Positions 1 through 13,129 of a stretch of 64,000 bases of DNA are shown piece after piece (within the stretch, counting starts at the first letter, position 1; the number at the start of each line of letters is the position of its first letter). The notes under the pieces are model-generated. The model did no database searches. It worked only from the letters and a program-made list of their open reading frames with translations, and was not told the DNA's origin. This DNA comes from Myrica gale (taxonomy: Eukaryota; Streptophyta; Magnoliopsida; Fagales; Myricaceae). The translations under genes and the position numbers were made by a program. The stretch is taken from the NCBI GenBank assembly GCA_963930655.1, contig OZ005615.1, forward strand, positions 7,954,001 to 8,018,000, read 5' to 3'.

Positions 1-1403
1 GCAAGTTTCTGTAAAGGGGGAAAAAATTCAGACTCGTTTCTGTATAGCGGACGAATTCGAATTCAAAGTTCACATAATTATATCTAGAATTGACTAAACA
101 AGCACAAACGTTGTCTAGAAGACCCACATATAGGGTTTCATAGTTTTATGGTGTTTTTTTTTTTCGTTGTTGTCTTCCTCAAAATTCGTGTATACCTCAT
201 TTAATGAGGTCTTATATCCAGTGAGGGCCTCCATTATAGTTAGTTGTAACCTAAATGGAAACCTGGACCTGTGACTTGGTTGCTTGTTGATCAGTTGTCT
301 GAGCATCCCTTTAAAGCTTGGTGTAATTTACATTCCATAACTGCAAAGGATACAAACAAAGGTATCGTGAACCTTTAAATGTTTATAACAGACTTAAATG
401 GAACTTTAATATAACAAACCACTGAAAATTTGATTTGGTCTTCCTTTTTGATAGGAAGCCTTTTGTTTAATTTGGAGTTAACTTTTGTGTTAATTAGAGC
501 TGTAGTCTTCATTTATCACTTTGGCGATTGCATTTCATCAGAAAATGGAATATTTTGTTAGTAGCTAAGAGAACTTGCATACCGCACTGATTTTCACTAT
601 GAAATCGCAGAATAACAATATTAATTTACTCCATTTAATTAAAAAAAAAAGGCAATATTAATTTTATGTGTATGCAAACCAAAATTTTGGCCAATAAAAT
701 AAATATATTATAATTTCTCTCCCCTCATCAAATAATCTATTTTCAATTACAATAAACATAAAAAATACTCAAATCATCTCTCATTTTTTTGACCAACTCT
801 TATAAATTAAAATTTCGGTAATTAATTTTCATTTCTTTGGAAAACAGAACTTCTCTTACTAGAGTAGAGAACTTGCATGTGACCACGCATGAGTAGTTTA
901 CCAACCCAAAATTAATTCATAATAGGGAATCTGATTTTGGAAGGAGATCGATCGCAGTTCTCTACAGTTATAAATTAGGTGTACTTTTAATCAACATATC
1001 TGGAAGTGAATTAATATCTAGTTAATTATATGATCTCATGGTTGTGAAAGAAAACAAGATAAATATATATATGTATATAAAGGAGTGCAGCTTGTTTTCC
1101 AGGAAAACGAAAAGAAAAGAAAAAAAAGGAGAAAATAGTGCAACCCACCCTTTTTAGAACTGTCCAAACTTACACATAAAGGCTCTACAGAAAGACTAAC
1201 TTCTACATTATTTTAATTACACCAAAACTAACCACAGCCGCTTTAATTGAAGTCTGGAAATACCACTATCTTCACCCTTTAGTTTTTTTTTTTTTTAAAA
1301 ATCACAATTCGGTGAAGAAATTAAAAATTTCCATAATATCTGAATAGCGAAACCTGTCGTTCATATTCTCTACACGGCTCTCCCTCTGGACCTCTCTCTC
1401 ATC
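1..1403. other. Upstream region of PHO1
   Basis: AT-rich non-coding DNA with no credible gene; the single open frame at 115-306 (minus) resembles no known protein. It contains one copy of a dispersed AT-rich repeat (about 655-830). Two W-box cores, TTGACT at 90-95 and TTGACC at 789-794, are visible. WRKY6 and WRKY42 are known regulators of Arabidopsis PHO1 through W boxes, so these could matter, but cores of this length are common by chance. No PHR1-type site (GNATATNC) was found by eye. Confidence 0.5.
655..830. repeat. Dispersed AT-rich repeat, copy 1
   Basis: This stretch shares an ordered series of blocks with 11920-12107 and 32371-32545: an 'aaaattt' block, 'ataaaata', 'tctctc', 'atcaaat', 'tttcaatta', 'aataaa', then 'caaatcatctctc' and 'caactcttataaa'. 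The three copies are diverged but collinear over about 150 bp. No clear terminal repeats or target duplication were found, so the class is unknown; a decayed MITE is the likeliest explanation. Confidence 0.45.
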
Positions 1404-1410
1404 TATAAAT
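1404..1410 (+). promoter_or_regulatory. Putative TATA box of PHO1
   Basis: TATAAAT lies 85 bp upstream of the PHO1 start codon and is followed by a pyrimidine-rich leader (CT-rich from 1411 to 1480), as is usual for plant 5' UTRs. The transcription start itself was not determined. Confidence 0.5.
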
Positions 1411-1494
1411 GTAAACACCTCTAATCACCCTCTAACCTCTTAAGCTCTTCTTTCATACCTCACTCTTCCCCTCCATACATTTCAAAAAAGAAAT

Positions 1495-4400
1495 ATGGTG
1501 AAGTTCTCAAAGGAGCTTGAAGCACAACTCATCCCTGAGTGGAAGGATGCTTTTGTGAGCTACTGCGAATTGAAGAAACACATAAAGAAGATCAGGCTTT
1601 CTAGATCACCTAAAAAGCCGCTAGACGTGGAAGGCGACTTCGGCCTGTCCATTTTCGACCCCATTCGCTTCTTTGCAAAGAACATCTATGACAAGCTCGG
1701 CAATACCGATAAAAAGACCGATATAATTCAGGTACATGATACATACACTCATATGTAAAGCCATATTTCAAGCATGTACTTTTGTGACCGTTCTGTTTCA
1801 AAAGAAAAGTAAAACTGAAGTTGAATGCTATATGGATTAATACTGGGTTACGGTGATTTTTTTGAGCTTTCTTCCGGCTGGTTTCTGGCTTCACTGGTTT
1901 TACCGGTGACTGTTATGAGTTACGGCCAGTTGAAATGGCTACCAGACATCGGAAATTCAAGAACGCTTTTGGTTTCTTTTGGCACCCGATAAGTTTTTGT
2001 ATTTCGGAATTTTGTCTTTTTATGCGTGTTGGTGTTTGTGTGTCCAAAACTATTTCAAGAAAGTCAAGTGACGTCATTTTCAGGCAAATTCTCAATTCTC
2101 AGGGTGTTTCCGATGCACTGATAGCTAAACTGATTCTCCGATGTTAACCTTATACTTTGTGTTTCCGGAATTTTGTTCCTTGTCCTCTTGGCTAGCACTC
2201 ATGCATGTCTCTCTGTCTCACTCTCTCGCTTCCTCTGTGTTTTTTTTTGTTGTGTTTGTCGAAAAAGGGCTTGATATACACCGTCACATATCAGAACAAG
2301 AAAAGAGCTATCTAAAACGTTATGGATCGACTACACCAAAGCGATTCAAATACGACACTTTTTTGGTGTCATCTGCTTTCCTTTTTGGAGAGTTTTCTCA
2401 TTCTCTTACAAAAGCAAAAGAAACAGTTGCAGTAACACACAGGTCACGATACAATCGTGAGTAGCAGAAAAGAGACTGAAAAAAACAACCAAAGAAAAAG
2501 ACACTGCATGCAGAAATTAAGCAAGAAACTTCTCCCACTTTATATACATTTTCTGTTGCAGGTCAGGAGTAAAAGCATCGATCAGGGTGAAGATGTGGTG
2601 TATGAAACTGAGCTTTCTCAGCTGTTTTCGGAGGAGGATGGGGTAAAAACTCGTAGAGTGGCACATTTTTATCACTAACTTTCTTTTTCCTTTTTTCAAG
2701 CAAATTATTTCTATTTCATATCATGTGAAGCCATTTGCCCTGGCGTCCCATCATGTCCATTATTTTCGAGTTTTATTTATTCTTTTCTTTTTAACTAATT
2801 TTATCTATGGTGTTTGAATGTGTAGCTGCGGATATTTTTTTCGCTATTGGATGAAGAACTTAACAAGGTCAACCAATTTTACAAGATCAAAGAGGGTGAA
2901 GTTGTTGAGAAAGCAGCGCACCTGAACAAGCAGCTACAGATTTTGGTCGACCTCAAGCAATTTCTCAGCGACCGAGGCCGGAAAAACTCTCCACCGAGTC
3001 CGACCGCCGGAAATTACCCTCGTTCTTGGTCTTCTCCTTTCCGGACTTCTAGTTTCTCCCGTAAGTTCTTTCTTCTTTTTTCCTTTTCTTTATGGAAAGC
3101 TGACGTATGACAGCCAAATGGACTTTGGACCAATCAGAGTTTTTGGTAAGTTTGTTGGATTTGAGGATTTAAGATTTAAGTAAAGTTGCTATGGGACAGC
3201 TATGGCGGGATTTTATTGGTCGGGGAAAAAATATGCAGGTTGTGTTTGTGGAGAGGGAAATTCCTTTGTCAAAACATTTCTCTGTTGCATGCCGCATGTG
3301 GTCTAAATAACTGTTCCGTAAAATCCAACTTCTGATGGGATACCGATATGAAACAATTAATGTCATGCTGACACGACAACAACTATATTTAATTTTCTCT
3401 ACTAAATTCTTAATTTGTTTGGACCGTCTTGGCTTTGGACTCCTAAAAAACGTGATTTGGAGGGCATACCAAAAGGAGAAAATCAGTGGAAACAGATGGG
3501 AACTTCATTTAATTAGACTCTTTTTGAGTCGGTAGCCAAGGCGTGTGATGCAAGGGTAGAACATAAGTAGACAAAGGGAACCCACCAATGTTGCTCGATC
3601 TGTTTCGATTATGATTCTTATTTCATTTGTGATGCAGCAGGACCATGGCCCACAGATGTATTTTCCAGAAATTAATAGAAAGATAATCATTTAATAGCTT
3701 TAAGATGCCCTTTTTTTGTGGTGGGTGCGGCGGGAGGGTTGGATGTAATTCCCTTATGTTCCAATATTGAATTTAATTCATTATCTATTTATACTCCCAA
3801 TCAAATGTTTTTTTTTTCATTTAATCTAAATTATGGTGAATTATGCAGAAAGCTCGACTGAGTTGTCCGAAATCGCGATTGACAGCTCGGAGACAGGTGA
3901 AATGATGGCTGCATTAGAAAAAAATGGAGTGAATTTCCTTAACGCCGAAAGTACTACAAGGATAAAAACGAAGAATGGCAAGCCCAAGGTGACCACGATG
4001 AAGATAGACATTCCCGCTGAGACACCCACGCGTTCGATTTCAGCCTTTACATCACTGCTGTGGGAGGATTTGGTCAAGAATCCCAAAAAGGATGGCCCTG
4101 GTGAAACGATCAGCAGAAAGAAGGTTCAACATGCTGAGAAGATGATTCGCACTGCTTTTGTCGCGCTCTACAGAAGCCTTGGCCTACTCCAAACTTACAG
4201 GTTTCTTCGGTTTTTCTTTTTAGATTAATTAATAATGTTTCTCTGAACAATTACTTCTTTGCTTAGTGACGATATATAAAATGTTCAATATAAAGAAGAA
4301 TTTGTCTGATAATTTGATGCCTTATTAGCCTTGGTACGGAGCCAAAGGTTAATACTTGAACATGAGCTACAATATGGCACTTCACAAGGCCACGTAAGGC

Positions 4401-5505
4401 TGCCTTTAATAAATAAAGGTAGGTGACGCTAATGCGCTTCCCTTTTCAGAAAGGAAACGAGGACTAAATATCTCCATGGATGGACCACTTGAGCAGCAGA
4501 GACTCATAATTTGTGTCTCTAATTAGTGTTAGGAATATAGCTAGTTTCACGTAATTTCCTCCCTATAATCACAGCCCTAAACAGAAGATTTGGCTCTTGG
4601 AAATGAATAGTATTGTTTAGCTTTTGCATCCACAACAATGGAGAACTGGGAAATCATCTAGTGTGGGCAATGAAAGTATCATCTATCTACTACTTAGCAA
4701 AAAAGCAAATTATATAATGTTGTTTCTTGAAGAAATTATGAAGGAAAATGTTTTCCGGGTTTTCCGAATTGAGTACTCGCTATCAGAATTGGCATCATGG
4801 TTGATATCATTGGCAGCTAAGACAAAAGTTTAGAAAAGGGGGATAAGAATTCTGCCTTCATGAATTTTCCACTCTAGCTAATAAAGAGCTCCATCACCTT
4901 TTCGATGACAGCAACTTAATTACCTGGCTTTACGTACGTAGCTCAAATTGAATCTGGTTGTGCATGTGTTGTATTTTTGTTGTTTTCTGTTTGCGATGCA
5001 ATAAAGATATCTTCTGCAAAATTATGTATGTTCTAATCGATTTGACTATTTTTAATGGCAGCTCACTGAACAAGAAGGCCTTTACAAAGATACTCAAGAA
5101 ATTTGATAAGGTAAAGTGATAAAATAGTACCTCACCTCGTATGTATAGTACAGGACAATACACACATGCACAGAATGGTACAGGACACTGAAGTTATTGC
5201 ACAGATAATTTGGTCATTAACTTTTTACATATGAGCTAAATAACCTTTCCTTTGTAGTGGCCATGCAATTTCAGTCACATTCAATAGCGTTGAGTTTGGT
5301 GATTTCTCCCTTAAATTTAAAGGTGGGAGCAAAATCTACATTAATGGAAATACTTGTTTTCAGTACAACGCCTTGGGTAACTGGTTTCCGAGACAATGAT
5401 GTCTTATAAGTACCTCACACGGAGAATGTGAGGCCTCCACCAACTATTTGCTCTTACAATCTATGATTGAATATTAACATGTTCCTAGCTACCCAATTGA
5501 TCCAT

Positions 5506-5540
<35 letters not shown>

Positions 5541-8500
5541 CTAGATACCATGTTCCCTAAAGATTAAAGTTTTTTTTCTTTTTCTCTTGGGTAAAATTTT
5601 AATTAGCAGACCCCAAATTCATGACAAAACCAGGTTTAGTTTGGAAAGCGGACTATACCAAGGGTTTATTTATACATTAATTCCGTACGTACAACATAAA
5701 TGGTACTTAGTCATGTATTAAAAAATTAATTTGATTAATGATACGTCCTCTTGTTTGTGTGCATATATACATATGCAAATTAGTAATCTGCTACCTACCT
5801 CCATTAATTTGAATTTGTATCTAATGTGAACAGGTATCCGACCAGAATGCTTCGGAGAGTTACCTGAAAGTTGTGAAGGGATCCCATTTTACTAGCTCTG
5901 ATAAGGTATATAGTCTTACCGCGTCATGAAGCGAATATTGTGATACCCTGAATTCCACATGGAGTGAGAGAAGAGAATGGATGAGTGATTGTTCTATAAG
6001 GGCAAAGTCTCACATTGGGACCTTACTAGGTTGAACTGAGCTTTATAATGATCCAATGAGCTTCGAGAGCAACTTTGACTAGTTATTTTGAAGTCAAAGC
6101 ATAGATGTGTCTAGTGTTTGTCCTTGGGTCGTTACAAATGGTATTGGAGCGGTCCTAGTAACCATCAATGTGGGCTTGGTGAGCCTTGACGAGGACGTCG
6201 AGGGTTTATGGGGGAGATTGTAATACCCCGAATCCCACATGGAGTGAGAGAAGAGAATGGATGAGTGATTGGTTCTATAAGGGTCAAGTCCCACATTGAG
6301 ACCTTACTAGATTGAACTGAGCTTTATAATAATCCAAGGAGCTTCGAGAGCAACCTTGACTAGTAATTTTGAAGTCAAAGCACAAATGTGGTTAGTGCTG
6401 GTCCTTGGGTCGTTACAGATATACTATAATATCTAGTTTGAGCAGCACGTTTAATTTGCATTTCGGCGTACGTGTAGAGGTCAAAATTAAACGAGACATG
6501 ATTTTCTTTGATTTCCACGCGCACTAATATTGTCTCCCTCTAAAAAGATTGCAGCTGAAAATCCTTCCCGGCCATATGTTCCCCGTCCAAATGGTCTATG
6601 CCATGGTCATTAGGGAAAAAATGGAGAGTGTGTGTGCATGACCGAAGAGCACTATGATCATGTAACTACACTGAATCTTGTACGTGTGTCCTATATTGCT
6701 CCTCACGTATGCTTCACAATATTATACCAGTAGACAGTAGTTCTATTTCGTATCACTATGATCAATATATGAATTATATGGTGCAAAAACCTTTAGAATA
6801 TAGGGTCATTACTCAGTTAGTCCCCACCAATCACTTAAGCATAATTGTTTGTCAACATTGATTTGTGGATTTGAATCCACCATCTGTAGTAATGGTTTGC
6901 TACTTCTATGGTTAATTTTCTAATGGGGATTTTGTGATATTTGGCTGTGAAAAAGGTTGTAAGATTGATAGACGATGTGGAGTCCATATTCACAAAGCAC
7001 TTCACCAACAACGACAGGAAAAAGGCAATGAAATTTCTGAAGCCCCAACAGAAAAAAGCTTCCCACATGGTCACCTTCTTTGTTGGTAATCTTCCACACT
7101 AAGCCCCCAAGTGCTGATTCTCCATTAACAGTCGAACCAGGCCTGCTGGCCACTATAAATGTTGTGAGCTAGTGGGATTTAGTGACTAACCACGATGCAC
7201 ATCCATATTAGCTAGTGGAGGTCCCACCAGGCAGCACTGCATGTGTGGCTGAATATTTTTCAACGGAGTTTTCCCCGCTTCTCTCATGAGTGTAATGTTT
7301 TTTAATTGGTTGTTTGCAGGATTGTTTTCCGGTTGTTTTGTGTCTCTATTCACAATCTATGCAATCTTAGCGCACTTGTCGGGTATATTCTCCCCTAGTT
7401 CAGAGGCAGACTATATGGAAACTGTCTATCCAGTTTTCAGGTGATCATCTTTAACTTCTCAATTAGTTCTCCTCATTTTATTTTCTTTTATTTTTTATTT
7501 TTTGCACCAGAATTTATAAGCTATATATGTAGTTCACTGATGACACTTAAATTTATCTTAACCCAACAAGCATGCCATAATATATAATGGAAGGGTAGAA
7601 AAGAGAATAAACTTACGTATATCAACATCCCTCGCTATATACAACTTGAGCTTAATTAACCTATATAAACTAACTTGAGTTTGGCTTATTTATTATGTGC
7701 ATTAAAAATAAAAATAAAGTTCAACAATCAATCCTCATTCTGCATGAATATTACTTTGTACTCTACCAATATATTGTTAACAATTTTGAGTATTTAGAAG
7801 TATATATAATATAGATGTAACTTAAATCCTTATACGAGTATTGATGCAATAGTTACATGTACCCACACACATATTATACATGCATACATATATCTGTACG
7901 AGTACATATACATACTATGAAAGTAATTACTTCTAGAACCTCGAGATTAGATATTTCATGATATATGTTTGTTCTTTAATTTACCAATTTATAGCTTATA
8001 AGTTTAAAATTTTATCTGTAAGTTAAAGAATTAATTCAAAATTTATTAATTATGCTTTATATAATTAACGAGAAATATTAAAATCAATTAAGGAGTTAAA
8101 CATAGAATTATGAAACCTATACGGTTCCTTGCAAAACAGACACTAGCTAGTTGTAATATTCGAAAATTTTCAAGAGCAATGCATTATGCACCCTTACTTG
8201 TACCCAGAATAAAAAATATATATATAACTGGCGAATTATAAGATGAAAAACCCATATTACATATTGACATGCTAAAAGTGAAGACGTGTTTTTTTTCAGC
8301 ATGTTTGCGTTGCTGAGCTTGCACTTGTTCATGTATGGGTGCAATTTGTTCATGTGGAAGAATAAGAGGATCAACTACAACTTCATCTTTGAGTTCTCAC
8401 CCAGCACCGCCCTCAAGTACAGAGATGCCTTCCTCATCTGTACTACCTTCATGACCATTGTCGTCGGGGCAATGGTCGTCCACCTCCTGTTACGGGCCAG

Positions 8501-10863
8501 TGGTTTCTCACCTAGCCGAGTCGATGCCATCCCTGGAATCCTACTGTTGGTCAGTGCCTATTCTCTCTATATGCAAATAAGTTTGGTGCGCTCTAGCTTT
8601 CATTCTGGGGCGCAAAATGGGGACGTAGTCACATTGACTTGATAAATAGACAGATCCAAGTGCTCTGTTGATTAATTAAAACTTCCATGAAAGTCTCGTA
8701 AATTTTGGCCAAATAATGGATGTGATGACGATGCACTCGAACAGTTCTTTAGGTCGTCCACGTTGTGTACAACGTCTTAATGGGCCTCGTACAATAGTCC
8801 AGCAAGAAAAAGAACCAAACCCAGGACTTCCTGGGGAATTTAGACCTAGTTGACAAATTAATGCTGAAAAAGAAAGAAAGAAAGAAAGAAAAAAGGCCTG
8901 GCCTGCTTCTCATATATGGTAGCCTATCCTGGTAAGGAAAATAGGAACTGAACAAAAGTTGAGAAAGTAGGCTGCTTGTTTAAGGTTTACGACAAACTCT
9001 CCCAAAGCAGGACAATATACTACGGACAGAACAGCCGTTAGTAGTGTTTCAGGAACCTTATGTAATTGTGACATGATGTCACAAAGCAGTTTATACTCTA
9101 AGGTACACAGTTTAGTTTTTGTACTGATCTTGAATTCCTAATTCCTTTCTCAGTTTTTCTTCACTCTTCTCATATGCCCACTGGACATCTTCTATCGCCC
9201 AACGCGGTACTGCTTCATCCGTGTAATTCGTAATATATTCTTGTCTCCATTTTATAAGGTTCGTTTATTTCGTTCTTTCTCGTGTTGTCCAACAATGCTC
9301 TTCATTCTTAAGAACTTCAGAAAATCAGTAATGATTGGTTTCGTTTGGATACTATGGATGCAGGTTGTATTGGTAGACTTCTTCATGGCTGACCAGCTTA
9401 CTAGCCAGGTAACCACTCTAAAGCATACATGCTTCGGTCTAAAGAAGTATTCGTTTTAGATTCATCGTCTTCTCTCTACACTGCTTCATTAATGACTAAT
9501 ACATTCTTCTTTCCATAGATTCCATTGCTGAGGCACATAGAATCCACAGCCTGCCACTTTCTCGTACGAAGTTTCAGAACACACGAGTATTCAACCTGTA
9601 GATCCGGAAAGATATACATGGAGCTGGCTTATGTCATTTCCTTTTTGCCATACTATTGGCGTGCAATGCAGGTAGGCTCCAGATCAAGTCCTTAATTATG
9701 ATTCTTTCATGGTAGTATATATACTTAATTGTCTACATATTTTTTTGTTTCTGGCGCCATTTGTTTCTTTGATCTTTCGGTTGACCGTGACCATTTTTAC
9801 CTATTGGCGTCACATCTAGGGAATTTGATCCCATTTTACCAATAACATTGTCCATGCTGTAAAATTTTATGCTTTATTTTGGCAATTCCTATCAAAATTC
9901 TGAGGGCATAAAAAATGGCTTAATTACCGGTCCTTTTGTTGACGAAAAAATCTATATATTTGAAAAATAGACCACAAGTATATACTGATATGTTCAAAGT
10001 TGTAGCCGAGAGATTGATTTGTTAAAACTCAATATCATGTAGCAATTACGCCAAAAAAACTCAATATTGGGCTTTGGAACTCTTCACTACCTATATATGC
10101 CTATGTATCTAGTTCAACTAACATGCACCTTGCTTTTCAATGAAACTACCAGTGTGCAAGACGATGGTTTGATGAAAGTGACGTGAACCATTTGGCTAAC
10201 ATGGGGAAGTATGTTTCGGCCATGGTGGCAGCTGGTGCAAGGCTCACATATAATAGGCAGCAAGATGATCGCCTATGGTTCGCTATAGTCGTGGTGACTT
10301 CAGCGGTGGCAACTATATATCAGTTGTACTGGGATTTTGTTAAGGACTGGGGGTTTCTCGACCGACACTCCAAAAACTTCTTGCTTAGGGATAATTTGAT
10401 TCTGAAGAACAAGAGTATCTACTATGTATCCATTGTGAGTTATCTTCAACTCTCTTTCTTCAGAATTTTGATACCCCCCTTTAAATCAGTCACAGAAATG
10501 ATCTGAACAGATAAGAATTTAATTGATCTGCAGGGCCTGAATGTTGTTCTAAGAGTTGCATGGTTGCAAACTGTCTTCCCGTTCAAAGGTAGATCAGATA
10601 TTGAGAAGCGAATGCTAGAGTTTTTCTTAGCTTCATTAGAAGTTATTCGTCGCGGGCATTGGAACTTTTATAGGTACTTTCCATCTTATATTTGCAATTT
10701 TAGACTCGTAGTTGTCACCTGACTGGCATTTCAAGATTTTCTCATCGGTATTGGTAAATTGTCCTGAAATAGGTTGGAGAACGAGCATCTCAACAACGTC
10801 GGAAAATACAGGGCAGTGAAGGAGGTTCCTTTACCATTCCACGAGACGGATTCTGATGGCTGA
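1495..10863 (+). CDS. PHO1: PHO1 phosphate exporter (SPX-EXS protein), 15 exons, 780 aa
   Basis: Membrane protein that exports inorganic phosphate, in roots for xylem loading. Exons read by eye: 1495-1731, 2562-2642, 2826-3060, 3849-4200, 5062-5110, 5834-5905, 6956-7085, 7320-7440, 8300-8549, 9154-9258, 9364-9408, 9519-9671, 10153-10434, 10534-10673, 10773-10863. All junctions are GT-AG, phases match, and the sum is 2343 bp. The N-terminal SPX domain (about 1-340) opens with [17 protein letters not shown] and carries the lysine cluster [11 protein letters not shown] and KILKKFDK, the surface that senses inositol pyrophosphates in this family. Hydrophobic segments start near residue 387, and the C-terminal EXS domain (about 590-765) includes [25 protein letters not shown] and [12 protein letters not shown]. 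Length and the DSDG C-terminus match Arabidopsis PHO1 itself (about 782 aa) better than the PHO1;H paralogues. Intron 6 holds a TRIM element. The gene appears intact. Confidence 0.95.
5509..5540. repeat. (AT)n microsatellite
   Basis: About 15 AT dinucleotides in a row in intron 5 of PHO1. Likely polymorphic in length; no function is implied. Confidence 0.9.
5939..6417 (+). mobile_element. TRIM retrotransposon in PHO1 intron 6
   Basis: Two direct repeats of about 198 bp, at 5939-6136 and 6219-6417, each start TGT(G/A)ATACCC and end GGTCGTTACA (TG...CA). Only about 82 bp separate them. Two bases after the first repeat lies TGGTATTGGAGC (6139), which matches the usual plant methionine-tRNA primer binding site with two changes. 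Directly before the second repeat is the purine-rich tract ATGGGGGAGA (about 6208-6217), a polypurine tract. The flanks AATAT and GATAT could be a decayed 5-bp target duplication. This is the layout of a terminal-repeat retrotransposon in miniature: it codes for nothing and must borrow proteins. It lies in sense orientation in the intron. Confidence 0.88.
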
Positions 10864-11919
10864 ATCCTTCGTTAGACTCATGTACAGACACCCATGACAA
10901 GCTGATTGCAGAAGAAGGGATCCACACCAGGAAATAACGAGATGTGAGATCTCCGATGTCATTCATTACAACTCAATTCAAAATGTGAATTCAAAGGCGC
11001 CAATTGTAATGAATTGAAAGTGCGTGCAAACCAACAATGTTTATTGTATATTTAGGCATTCCGATCTACTGGACAAGAAGTTACAAGTTTCTTACATTTC
11101 TGCAAGATTTTTCTTAGTCAGTAAGTAATTGGCTACTTGAAATTGGGTCTCTTTCATGCAGTGGCAACTACATACAATTGTACTTCGATAAAAAGCAATA
11201 ATATGTATCTCTGCGGATACAGCTATGCGATTCTACAGACAGGATTACTCTTCTATGTTACAACAAATTTTTATTATTTAAATTATTTCTCTCTCATTCT
11301 TCCTTACTTAATTAGTAGACTAAACACGTAAGTATTTTAATAGTACTCGGGTTAAAGTGTAGAACAAGCTTTCAAATTCAGGAATCTTAACTCTAAAACA
11401 CATGAAAAACTATCAATTATCTTTAAAGTTTAAATTGTTAGGAAGATATATATTTTTATTATTTAGATTATATTCTTTTACGTTGGCGTCACGAATTGGA
11501 ACCAGATGCTCAGCGGGTTAAGCAATTCTCGGTTTGAAGGGAATGAAACAGTGATTCTTTTGACTTAGCGAAAGGATAACAAAGAATGATATTGGGATTC
11601 CGTCTAGCTCTTAATGTTTTTATAAAACTTATCAGTTCGTGTTTATCTGAGTGATCATGTGCGTTACTTTGCATTCCTAGGTTGCTTCTTAGTTTTGCTT
11701 CTATTTGGCATCTGCAGGCCACTGCACAAGGGTGAGGAGGGATAGAGAGTGTGTGTTACTGGTGAAGAGTACACAATCTCGAAGAGAATCGAAACTTTTA
11801 GGCGAAAGAACTCAAAACTGAGAAGACATTAATACTTAATAGTTATGTATGTATTATCGACGCATGTGTAAAGTTGAACAGCATATCGCATTCCGAGCCT
11901 AATCAATGAAAAAGATCTG
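10864..11919. other. PHO1 3' flank, no gene seen
   Basis: Holds the presumed PHO1 3' UTR (an AATGAA-rich stretch and poly-T near 11000-11060), then AT-rich DNA. Short open frames at 11137-11331 and 11510-11722 have no recognisable features and are regarded as chance. Confidence 0.5.
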
Positions 11920-12107
11920 GCTGAGGGCGTTTGCAAAGCACCAGCCAATATAAAAAAAAAATTAAATTCCAAAATTTTATCAAATAAAATACTTTAAAAT
12001 AATCTCTCCTTTATCCAATTGTCTCTTTTCATTACAATAAATATAAAAAAATTATTCAAATCATCTCTCTCTTCACCTTTCCACCAATTCTTATAAAATT
12101 CTACTTA
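11920..12107. repeat. Dispersed AT-rich repeat, copy 2
   Basis: Collinear with the copies at 655-830 and 32371-32545. It begins near GGGCGTTTGCAAAGC, which could be a terminal repeat, and its other end abuts the CACTA terminus at 12108, so the CACTA element may have inserted into it. Confidence 0.45.
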
Positions 12108-12482
12108 CACTACAAAAAAAAAATTACACTACAAAAAAAAATGGCCTATAGCAGCGGTCGGTGACCCCTGCTATAGGCCAAAAAATCGCTGCTATAGGTC
12201 ATTTTGGCCTATAGCAGTGGTTTTTTAGCGGCGGTCGAGACCGCTGCTATAGCTCCGTCGGCATAGATCTGTCGCGGCGGTTCGTCTGACTGCTGGTGAA
12301 GAACTCGGGTCTATAGCGACGGTCGATTAGCGGCGGTCTATATGCTTGAGCGCAATTGCGCTTTTTGGCACTTATGGGTCTGTAGAGGCGGTCGGTATTA
12401 TGACCGCCGCTATATGTCTATAGTGGCGGTCGGTTGCCACCTATAGCAGGGGTCGGTGACCGCCGCTATAAGTTTGCAGTTT
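12108..12482. mobile_element. CACTA (En/Spm-like) transposon end with subterminal repeats
   Basis: CACTACAAAAAAA occurs twice, at 12108 and 12127, and matches the hallmark terminus of plant CACTA transposons. Inward follows a 350-bp field of short direct and inverted repeats based on CTATAGCAGCGGTCG and its complement (for example 12143-12180, 12209-12255, 12415-12475), as expected for the subterminal transposase-binding array. No opposite terminus (TTTTGTAGTG) was found downstream in the window, so the element is either truncated or interrupted by the LINE at 12991. No transposase is present. Confidence 0.8.
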
Positions 12483-12990
12483 TTTTTTGCCAGCATTTCC
12501 AAATCACCACTAAATTTTTCCTATATTTTCTATACATGCTTTTTTAATCGGTAATACAAATTTATTTTAATAATCATAATTCATTAGATGTAAAAATTTA
12601 AAGACCAAAGATAATAAAACAAAATATAATTTATTATTGATTAATAATATTTTACAACAAATACAAGAATCTCTACAAGTAATCTAAAAAGTAACAAATT
12701 TCTTATATAAACTAACAATAAACAAAGACCAACTAAAATATTCAAATACAACACAATATCACATATCAACGTCCTCTTGAATTCCTTTCACATATCAACG
12801 ACCTCTTGAATTCCTGTAATTGAAAACAAATATCACATGAGAAATAGAAAACGATGTTGTACATGGAAACATATAAATAATATAGATGATGTCAATCACT
12901 CCCAAAACTGAATAAGACAATCAATAGTTGATGCATATCAGAGGACCTCTCATTTCCTAGACTACCAGGACAGCATACAAGTAACAAGGA
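12483..12990. other. AT-rich segment between CACTA end and LINE
   Basis: No gene. It contains a short direct repeat (TCACATATCAACG and CTCTTGAATTCCT, near 12761-12813). Its last 8 bases, AACAAGGA (12983-12990), recur at 18483-18490 after the LINE, so this segment and the WAPL fragment at 18.5-19.0 kb were probably contiguous before LINE insertion. Confidence 0.5.
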
Positions 12991-13129
12991 GTTTGGAAAA
13001 TTTGTAAAAAAGGGTGGAGGACTGGACGAGAGAGAAGGTTTTCCCTTACTTGTGCTGCTTCGGCGCGTCCTGGCGCGTGGGTCTCCCTCCTCCTTTGGGT
13101 TTTGGGGGGCTGTATTCTAAACGCCTTCT

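Noticed and set aside
1740-2464. Short frames between PHO1 exons 1 and 2
   Set aside because: They fall in an intron bounded by good GT-AG sites and do not match the SPX domain.
6139-6150. Possible tRNA gene near TGGTATTGGAGC
   Set aside because: It is a primer-binding site complementary to the end of initiator tRNA; no cloverleaf or A/B boxes surround it.
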